Positions 4,763 through 9,289 of a stretch of DNA of 9,289 nucleotides are shown piece after piece. The DNA is from Nitrospirota bacterium. GTDB lineage: Bacteria > Nitrospirota > Nitrospiria > Nitrospirales > NS-4. The DNA lies in contig VBOK01000081.1 in the NCBI GenBank assembly GCA_005877565.1, positions 1 to 9,289 on the forward strand, read 5' to 3'. Under the pieces are notes generated by a model that was not told the origin of the DNA, ran no database searches, and saw only the letters and a list, made by a program, of their open reading frames with translations. Position 1 is the stretch's first letter; every line of letters begins with the position of its first letter. The position numbers and the translations under genes are program-made.

Positions 4763-5524
4763 ATGATGATAGGAAGATTGCCCGTCACCATCCTCTTCCT
4801 GGTTCTTGTCGGGTTCGTATCGTCCCCGAGTGTGGCACTCGCGAGCCCGGAGCAGGACGCCGCGGACACCGGCCGGCTCTTGGCGATTCTCTTGGACTCC
4901 GGTCGGGTCACAGTGGGGGCCAACCAAGCGCTCATCAACGATGCCGAAAAGGGTGACAAGGGCTTTACACCTGAGGTGTTCGAAAAGCAGTTGGTCGAGA
5001 AGTTCAAGGAACGGTCCGGAGTCGATCTGACCAACCTCAAGTCCGCCAACGTGCCCGAGATGGCCAAGAAACTGCTTCCTCAACTGGTTGAGGCGTCCAA
5101 ACAGACCGTCGCCGAGAATCAATCGATCATCAATAAGAAGGGGGTCGGCTTTAAGGGCTTCATACCGGCGACCTTCGGCACCCACGCGGCCGCCAAGTTC
5201 AGTGCCAAGGCAGGAATTTACCTCAAGCAGACCACGCAAGACGGGTTGTTGCGAAACCCTGCCAACAAGGCCGACAAGTTCGAAGCGGGCGTGCTAGAAA
5301 AGTTTGCCGATCCGGCGTACCCCCGACAGGGCGAGAAAATTGTCAGCGAGGCAGCGGATGGCGGGAAAATTCTCCGGGTGATGCTGCCCCTCTTTTACGG
5401 CAAGGGATGCCTCACGTGCCATGGGGAGCCCAAGGGCGAGAAGGACATCTCAGGTTATAAGAAAGAGGGGGCGAAGGAAGGGGATTTAGGCGGAGCGATC
5501 AGCGTCAAGCTGCCGCTGAAGTAA
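4763..5524 (+). CDS. Exported DUF3365 (Tll0287-like) monoheme c-type cytochrome
   Basis: This 253-aa protein starts with a clear signal peptide (MMIGRLPVTILFLVLVGF..., cleavage likely after VALA, residue 27), so it acts in the periplasm. The C-terminal half fits the DUF3365/Tll0287-like family: LLRNPANKADKFE, LEKFADPAYPRQGEK, and a single heme c site C216LTCH220 followed by GEPKGEKDISGYKKEGAKEGDLGG. Such domains bind heme and are thought to serve in redox sensing or electron transfer; the partner is unknown. Upstream of this, residues about 38-92 and 104-158 look like two diverged copies of one segment (LL..L......TV..NQ..IN....KGF...F). The protein has no transmembrane anchor or kinase, so it is a soluble heme protein rather than a receptor. 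The gene stands alone, converging on the M28 gene with 12 nt between stops. Confidence 0.8.
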   Translation: MMIGRLPVTILFLVLVGFVSSPSVALASPEQDAADTGRLLAILLDSGRVTVGANQALINDAEKGDKGFTPEVFEKQLVEKFKERSGVDLTNLKSANVPEMAKKLLPQLVEASKQTVAENQSIINKKGVGFKGFIPATFGTHAAAKFSAKAGIYLKQTTQDGLLRNPANKADKFEAGVLEKFADPAYPRQGEKIVSEAADGGKILRVMLPLFYGKGCLTCHGEPKGEKDISGYKKEGAKEGDLGGAISVKLPLK

Positions 5525-5536
5525 TTCCCGCGCGTC

Positions 5537-6964
5537 TCACTGCTCATCGTTGGCGAGGGCCCACACCAGGGCCAGGGTGTAGCGCGTGATCAAAGCGAGC
5601 AGCTCGGGCTTGATCTTTTCGGGCGTGTCGGTCGGCTGATGGAAGTCTGGGTGGGATCCCGCCGTTACGATCGCGGCGGTGGGAAGGCCGGCCTCCGCGA
5701 ACGGCACGTGGTCTCCGCCTGGAAACAGGCCGTACAGCTCTAGCTTGTCGCCCGCGGCGGCCTTCTCGGCCGCAGCCTGGGCGGTGGCCTTCTCGAGTTT
5801 CGAGAGTCCCACCACGATGTGGCCGTTTCCGACCCCCGCGTGATCGACATTGATCATGGCCTTGGCGGCGCTCAGGGGATAGGGCGGATGGGCCACATAG
5901 AACCGTGATCCCAGCAGGCCCTGTTCTTCGCCGGCGAAGGACAGGAACAGGAGGCTGCGCTTGGGCCTGATGCCGTTGGTAGCGAGGACGCGGGCGATTT
6001 CTAGCAGCACGGCCGAGCCGGACGCGTTGTCGTCCGCGCCGGGGAACACCAGGCCAGCCTGGATCCCGAAGTGGTCGTGATGTGCGCCCAGAATGATGGT
6101 CTCCTCGCGAAGCGCCGGATCGGAGCCCAGCCACAGCGCGAGGATGTTCGAGGCCGTCGCGTCGTGCCGGCGTGCGACCATCTCCATGCGCAGCTCCGCG
6201 CCTGTGTCCGCAGATCGTGCGGCGAGCTGCCGGTCCATCTCTTCTTGAAAGGACCGAACGGAGCGGCCGACGGATTGCAGGATGGCATCCGCTGCGGCGG
6301 GCGTGATCCACAACCCGGGCAGGGCGGCCGGCGCCGGCCCTTCGTAGAGGGCCATCGGCCGGCTCGTCATTCCACGGCGCTCCTCGTAGGGGCTTAGGAT
6401 CGGACCGGTGGCGGTCAGGTAGGCCACAGCGCCCTTGGCGAGGGCGGTCCGGACCTTGTCCACGTGGGTCACGCGGCCTGCAAAGCCCTTGGGCTGTCCG
6501 CGGAGGAAAAGCACAACCTTACCGGCCGCCGAGAGGCCCTGGTACTCATCGAGACCCTGGCCGGGAGCGACGATTCCATAGCCGACAAAGACCACCGGGG
6601 CTGAGATTTGCCCCGTGGGGGCTAGGCTTAAGACCGGGAGGAAGTCCTGGCCATTTTCGAGAGCCACTACGCGCCGGTCGACCCGGATCTCTGCATGTAC
6701 ACGCGCGTCGATGTGCACCGTTGTGATCGGAAACAGTTGCAATGCGGCCTCAGGTAAGCGGCGTGCGATGTAAGCCGCGGTCGCCTGGCCACCGGCCATC
6801 CCGGATTGTCGCCCGTCGAAATTGGAGAGTTCCCGGACGGTTTGCATGAGTTGAGCGGGGGAGATGTGGGCAGCCAGCTTGGCAAACTCGTCGGGTTCGG
6901 CCGAGTTCCCTGGTGAGGTGATGCAGGTTAGGATGATAACCGACAGGATGCCCAGCACGCGCAT
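5537..6964 (-). CDS. Secreted M28-family zinc aminopeptidase with PA-like insert
   Basis: This 475-aa peptidase has a signal peptide (MRVLGILSVIILTCITSPGNSA), so it is exported. A protease-associated-like region at about 120-225 (SAPVVFVGYGIVAP..., GKVVLFLRGQP) sits ahead of the catalytic M28 domain (about 265-470). All co-catalytic zinc ligands are visible: H295 in GAHHDH, D312 in GADDNASG, E347 with general base E346 in AGEEQG, D374 in NVDHAG, and H442 in FHQPTDT. M28 enzymes remove N-terminal amino acids from peptides; the substrate here is not predictable. ATG 6964 is the only start that gives a good signal peptide. A TGCTATAAT extended -10 ends 8 nt before it and there is no Shine-Dalgarno, so the mRNA may be leaderless. 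No partner gene is adjacent. Confidence 0.9.
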   Translation of the reverse strand: MRVLGILSVIILTCITSPGNSAEPDEFAKLAAHISPAQLMQTVRELSNFDGRQSGMAGGQATAAYIARRLPEAALQLFPITTVHIDARVHAEIRVDRRVVALENGQDFLPVLSLAPTGQISAPVVFVGYGIVAPGQGLDEYQGLSAAGKVVLFLRGQPKGFAGRVTHVDKVRTALAKGAVAYLTATGPILSPYEERRGMTSRPMALYEGPAPAALPGLWITPAAADAILQSVGRSVRSFQEEMDRQLAARSADTGAELRMEMVARRHDATASNILALWLGSDPALREETIILGAHHDHFGIQAGLVFPGADDNASGSAVLLEIARVLATNGIRPKRSLLFLSFAGEEQGLLGSRFYVAHPPYPLSAAKAMINVDHAGVGNGHIVVGLSKLEKATAQAAAEKAAAGDKLELYGLFPGGDHVPFAEAGLPTAAIVTAGSHPDFHQPTDTPEKIKPELLALITRYTLALVWALANDEQ

Positions 6965-6972
6965 GGCGCGGG

Positions 6973-6981
6973 ATTATAGCA
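6973..6981 (-). promoter_or_regulatory. Extended -10 promoter (TGCTATAAT) directly upstream of the M28 gene
   Basis: On the minus strand TGC precedes a perfect TATAAT (6978-6973), followed by eight bases (CCCGCGCC) and then ATG 6964. No recognisable -35 is needed for an extended -10. The predicted start point is 0-2 nt from the ATG. Confidence 0.6.
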
Positions 6982-7170
6982 CGGAGCTTGCAAGTGCCCT
7001 GTCCGGCACATTTCGACCAACCTTTCCTCTTGCTTTCTATCCCGTCTTTCTGTAGAGTCAACCGCGTTTGGCCGCTTCCAGAGGGCTTCAGAAGAAGGCA
7101 CTGCTCGTACACAACACATCGAAAAGCGTCGCAGCAGAGTTTCATCTTATTAACGTGTGAGGGCTTAGGC

Positions 7171-8046
7171 GTGGGGTATGTTGCAGGAGGCGGTGAGGGC
7201 GCGCGCGTCTCGTATGATTACCTTTCCTTGTCGTTGTTCGGGATGGTCGTGGCCGGTGCGTTGGTCGCTGTGCCGGTGTTCGGGTACTACGTTGGCTATA
7301 CCTGGATAGACTGGGCGCTCCTGGTCGTCCTGTATTTCGCCTCGGGGCTGGGGATTACCGTGGGGTACCACCGGCTGATCGCCCACCGGAGCTTCGAGTG
7401 CAGGCCGTGGGTCAAGGTGGCGTTGTTGATTGCGGGAGGCTGGGCGTTGCAGAATTCGGCTTGCAAGTGGGCAGCCGACCATATCCGGCACCATGCGAAG
7501 TGTGATCGAGAGGAAGACCCGTACAACGCCACGCTCGGCTTCTGGCACAGTCATGTGCTGTGGATTTTCTACAAGACCGAGTTCGATCTTTACGAAAAAT
7601 ACGAAGCGCAGTTTCGGAAGGATCCCATCGTGATGTGGCAGCATCGCTACTATGCCATCATCATGCCGTCCGGACTGGCGCTGCCATTCGCAGTGGGGGC
7701 GGTGTACGGCGGCTGGAAGAGCGGGCTCGGGTGCTTCCTGCTGGCCGGCGTCGCCCGGATGTTCATGGTCCTCAATTCGACCTTCTGCATCAATTCCGTC
7801 TGCCATCTCTGGGGCGAACAGCCCCACACGTCGACGGACTCGAGCCGGGACAATTGGCTGGTGTCGCTCGTCACGTTCGGCGAGGGTTATCACAATTACC
7901 ATCATGCGTATCAGCGGGATTACCGCAACGGACCCCGCTGGTACAATTTCGACCCGTCGAAGTGGTTCGTCTTTGGGCTGTCGTTGACGGGGCTGGCATG
8001 GAATCTCTATCGGGTACAGCCGGAGCGTATCCGGTGTCAGGCATAG
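7171..8046 (+). CDS. Membrane delta-9 acyl-CoA/fatty acid desaturase
   Basis: This 291-aa enzyme belongs to the stearoyl-CoA desaturase family. It inserts a double bond into saturated acyl chains using a di-iron centre and O2, adjusting membrane fluidity. The three histidine boxes are H67RLIAH72, H104IRHH108 and H241NYHH245, with the further ligand candidate H212 in NSVCHLWGE. Hydrophobic segments lie at about 18-60, 78-95 and 165-205, giving the usual two hairpins with the His boxes on the cytoplasmic side. GTG 7171 is chosen: GAGGG lies 7 nt upstream, homology begins soon after, and the length suits bacterial DesC-like proteins. The frame is open back to 6988, but that extension overlaps the M28 promoter and looks non-coding. 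Positions 6965-7170 hold the divergent promoter region; a weak TTGCTT-17-TAGAGT (7030-7058) is possible. The electron donor is not encoded nearby. Confidence 0.9.
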   Translation: MGYVAGGGEGARVSYDYLSLSLFGMVVAGALVAVPVFGYYVGYTWIDWALLVVLYFASGLGITVGYHRLIAHRSFECRPWVKVALLIAGGWALQNSACKWAADHIRHHAKCDREEDPYNATLGFWHSHVLWIFYKTEFDLYEKYEAQFRKDPIVMWQHRYYAIIMPSGLALPFAVGAVYGGWKSGLGCFLLAGVARMFMVLNSTFCINSVCHLWGEQPHTSTDSSRDNWLVSLVTFGEGYHNYHHAYQRDYRNGPRWYNFDPSKWFVFGLSLTGLAWNLYRVQPERIRCQA

Positions 8047-8063
8047 GCAGAGTGTGACATTTA

Positions 8064-8090
8064 CCCCTGGAGATCCCGTTGGGATCGGGG
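8064..8090 (+). other. Hairpin after the desaturase gene
   Basis: GATCCC (8072-8077) and GGGATC (8081-8086) form a perfect 6-bp stem with a GTT loop. Outer CCCC (8064-8067) and GGGG (8087-8090) can extend it across a 4-nt bulge. It lies 17 nt after the desaturase stop and lacks a T-tract, so it is a weak terminator candidate. Confidence 0.4.
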
Positions 8091-8109
8091 AAGGCGTTCA
8101 ACAAGTTGA

Positions 8110-8128
8110 TGAACCGCGCGGCGGTTCA
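8110..8128 (+). promoter_or_regulatory. 19-bp palindrome in the HU gene leader: operator or mRNA hairpin candidate
   Basis: TGAACCGC and GCGGTTCA are perfect 8-bp arms around GCG. The site ends 7 nt before the HU Shine-Dalgarno (AAAGGAG, 8136-8142), close enough to affect ribosome access or to bind a repressor. Confidence 0.45.
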
Positions 8129-8148
8129 ACAGTGGAAAGGAGTGGGGT

Positions 8149-8436
8149 ATGGCAAAAGCGATGACGAAGTCTCAGGTTACCGAGCACCTTTCCGGCAAGG
8201 CTGGAATCACCAAGAAGGCGGCGGGCCAGTTTCTGGACGATCTGGCCTCCCTGGCCTATAAGGAGGCCAAGAACACCTTCACCTTGCCCGGGATCGGCAA
8301 ACTGGTGCTGGTCAACCGGAAGGCCCGGATGGGTCGTAACCCCCAGACCGGAGAACCGATCAAGATTCCGGCCAAGCGAGTGGTAAAGTTTCGGGTCGCA
8401 AAGGCCTGTAAGGATGCAGTCTTAGGGAAGAAATAA
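8149..8436 (+). CDS. HU-family nucleoid DNA-binding protein
   Basis: This 95-aa histone-like protein binds DNA as a dimer and bends it, compacting the nucleoid. The arm signature GRNPQTGE (62-69) is intact, with Pro65 at the tip that intercalates between bases. TLPGIGKLVLVNRKARM precedes it and IKIPAKRVVKFRV follows. The usual Gly in 'F-x-x-G-K' is Ala84 (FRVAK), a change seen in several HU-like subgroups. The N-terminus MAKAMTKSQ adds a few residues over E. coli HU. The start is firm: AAAGGAG lies six bases upstream. It is a single-gene unit with its own strong terminator and a palindrome in the leader, which fits high, controlled expression. Confidence 0.95.
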   Translation: MAKAMTKSQVTEHLSGKAGITKKAAGQFLDDLASLAYKEAKNTFTLPGIGKLVLVNRKARMGRNPQTGEPIKIPAKRVVKFRVAKACKDAVLGKK

Positions 8437-8465
8437 CGACGGTAGTACTCACGGAGTCTTTTTGG

Positions 8466-8503
8466 GAAGGGCCGCCACGATGTATCGGGCGGCCCTTCTT
8501 TTT
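8466..8503 (+). terminator. Strong Rho-independent terminator after the HU gene
   Basis: GAAGGGCCGCC (8466-8476) and GGCGGCCCTTC (8488-8498) form a perfect 11-bp stem with an 11-nt loop, followed by TTTTT (8499-8503). Read on the minus strand the stem is followed by CCAAAAAG, so it terminates only the HU transcript, not arsC. Confidence 0.92.
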
Positions 8504-8517
8504 CAAGGCGGGAATGC

Positions 8518-8868
8518 TCACAGCAACACTTTGATGTTCTCGGGAGGGCGGGCGAGAATGGCCCGGTCCCCTTTCTCGATGATCGGGCGCTGGATCAACT
8601 CCGGATAGACCACCATCAGCCTGATCAACTCCTCATCGCTCACGTCTTTCTTGCCCAACTCCAGCTTCTTATAGTGCTCTTCGTTGGTGCGGAGCAGGTC
8701 GCGCGGGGAGACGCCGAGCTTCTTGATCAAGCGGCGCAAGGTCGTCGCCGACATGGGAGTTGCAATATAGTCGATGGTCTCAAATTTGGCCTTGGCTTCG
8801 CGCAAGATGGCCAGCACTTGGCGGCAGGTGGAGCAACTCGGCTTCTGATAGACTGTCATCTTCTCCAT
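8518..8868 (-). CDS. arsC: ArsC-family arsenate reductase-like thiol protein
   Basis: This 116-aa thioredoxin-fold protein belongs to the ArsC/Spx/YffB family. Glutaredoxin-linked ArsC reduces arsenate to arsenite in the cytoplasm. The catalytic Cys12 is in KPSCSTCRQ, and the three arginines that bind the oxyanion in E. coli plasmid ArsC fall at the same positions: R60 (DLLRTNEEHYKKL), R94 (LIQRPIIEKGDR) and R107 (ARPPENI). A second cysteine, C15, makes a CxxC pair that glutaredoxin-type ArsC usually lacks and Spx has, so a thioredoxin-linked disulfide cycle is possible (inference). It is shorter than E. coli ArsC (about 141 aa) and resembles the compact YffB/Spx length. No ArsR regulator or arsenite pump is adjacent, so arsenic resistance is not shown by context. 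ATG 8868 is used; Met4 is an alternative. Confidence 0.8.
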   Translation of the reverse strand: MEKMTVYQKPSCSTCRQVLAILREAKAKFETIDYIATPMSATTLRRLIKKLGVSPRDLLRTNEEHYKKLELGKKDVSDEELIRLMVVYPELIQRPIIEKGDRAILARPPENIKVLL

Positions 8869-8902
8869 GCATGGGGTCTCCCGTCTGGCGGCACTCTTGA
8901 TA

Positions 8903-8932
8903 GGTGTAGCAATGGTGCAGACAGCTTGTCAA
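8903..8932 (-). promoter_or_regulatory. Candidate promoter for the ArsC-like gene (TTGACA - 18 nt - TACACC)
   Basis: A perfect TTGACA lies at 8932-8927 on the minus strand, with TACACC (weak, 3/6) at 8908-8903 after 18 nt. A start near 8896 would give a leader of about 28 nt, with GGGAG before ATG 8868. Confidence 0.35.
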
Positions 8933-8960
8933 GCAACCGGTGAAACCTGGAGCGGGTAAG

Positions 8961-9289
8961 GTGTCGGGAAGCATCGGCATCGGACTGGTGGGGCTGGGCC
9001 GTCACGGGAGCCGGTATGCGCGGCACCTGTTGGAGGGGATTCCGGAGTGCCACTTGGCGGCTGTCTCCAGGCGGGATGTGGGCGCTGGGCGCGCCTTCGC
9101 CGAGCGGCACGGACTGCTCTTCGTGCCGGACTGGCGTGACCTGGTGACGCGCGAGGAGGTGGAGGCGGTAGTGGTCGTGACGCCCCCGGCGTTGAACCGG
9201 GAAATCTGCCTGGCGGCCGTACGGGCCGGCAAGCCGCTGCTGATCGAAAAGCCACTGGCGTTGACGGTCGCCGAAGCTCGGGAGATGGT
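8961..9289 (+). CDS. Gfo/Idh/MocA-family NAD(P)-dependent oxidoreductase (N-terminal part)
   Basis: The first 109 codons are present and the gene runs off the window end. The N-terminus is a Rossmann fold: IGIGLVGLGRHGSR with G11LGRHG16 (GxGxxG) for the dinucleotide, then VEAVVVVTPPALN (the 'V-x-V-x-T-P' strand) and the family mark E96KPLAL (EKP, whose Lys takes part in catalysis). Members oxidise or reduce sugars, inositols, sugar nucleotides or biliverdin-like substrates; the substrate domain is outside the window, so no reaction can be assigned. GTG 8961 is chosen because GGAG lies 8 nt before it and homology starts at residue 5; GTG 8940 is in frame but has no ribosome site. It is divergent from the ArsC-like gene. 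Confidence 0.88.
   Translation, partial: MSGSIGIGLVGLGRHGSRYARHLLEGIPECHLAAVSRRDVGAGRAFAERHGLLFVPDWRDLVTREEVEAVVVVTPPALNREICLAAVRAGKPLLIEKPLALTVAEAREM

Noticed and set aside
4355..5239. Long minus-strand open frame of 294 codons
   Set aside because: It runs antisense through PilZ gene 2, the tRNA fragment and the DUF3365 gene, has no recognisable domain, and is explained as a shadow of GC-rich codon use.
6988..7170. N-terminal extension of the desaturase to 6988
   Set aside because: It would overlap the M28 promoter, has low-complexity non-family sequence, and GTG 7171 has a ribosome site and a family-like length.
1..9289. CRISPR array, insertion sequence, transposase, integrase, toxin-antitoxin pair or defence operon
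   Set aside because: No regularly spaced repeats, transposase or recombinase motifs, or toxin-antitoxin gene pairs were seen on either strand.

Overview
The window reads as a GC-rich bacterial chromosome segment. The gene set suggests Nitrospirota (a Nitrospira-like organism): a lysine-rich HU protein, DUF3365 monoheme cytochrome, zinc-ribbon/PilZ proteins and a classical UbiA. That assignment is inference from family content, not a database match.

Layout. 2-82 (+) is the 3' end of a gene, probably a c-type cytochrome. A 28-bp palindrome separates it from a convergent UbiA prenyltransferase (1011-133, -). Divergent from UbiA is a large putative lipoprotein (1109-2986, +) ending in a caspase-like domain whose catalytic His and Cys are both missing. 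tRNA-Thr(CGT) follows at 3022-3096, with its promoter overlapping the lipoprotein stop codon. Next come two tandem paralogous zinc-ribbon + PilZ genes (3277-3759 and 4022-4525, +), each preceded by an almost identical 43-bp noncoding block. Past them, at 4674-4717, lies a displaced copy of the 3' half of the tRNA-Thr gene, so the lower-GC PilZ block sits between an intact tRNA and a tRNA 3' fragment. This is the geometry left by a tRNA-targeted integrative element.

The second half carries an exported DUF3365 heme protein (4763-5524, +), a convergent secreted M28 metallopeptidase (6964-5537, -), a membrane delta-9 fatty acid desaturase (7171-8046, +), an HU-family DNA-binding protein with a strong terminator (8149-8503, +), an ArsC-family thiol reductase (8868-8518, -) and the start of a Gfo/Idh/MocA oxidoreductase (8961 to the window end, +).

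Most genes are single transcription units in alternating orientation, so no operon or pathway links them. The points that stand out are the pseudo-caspase lipoprotein, the tRNA-bounded PilZ pair with its conserved upstream block, and three genes (UbiA, caspase-like, M28) whose best promoter -10 lies only 6-9 nt before the start codon with no Shine-Dalgarno, suggesting leaderless mRNAs. I did not find a clear new multi-gene defence or biosynthetic system; these are the leads I can support.
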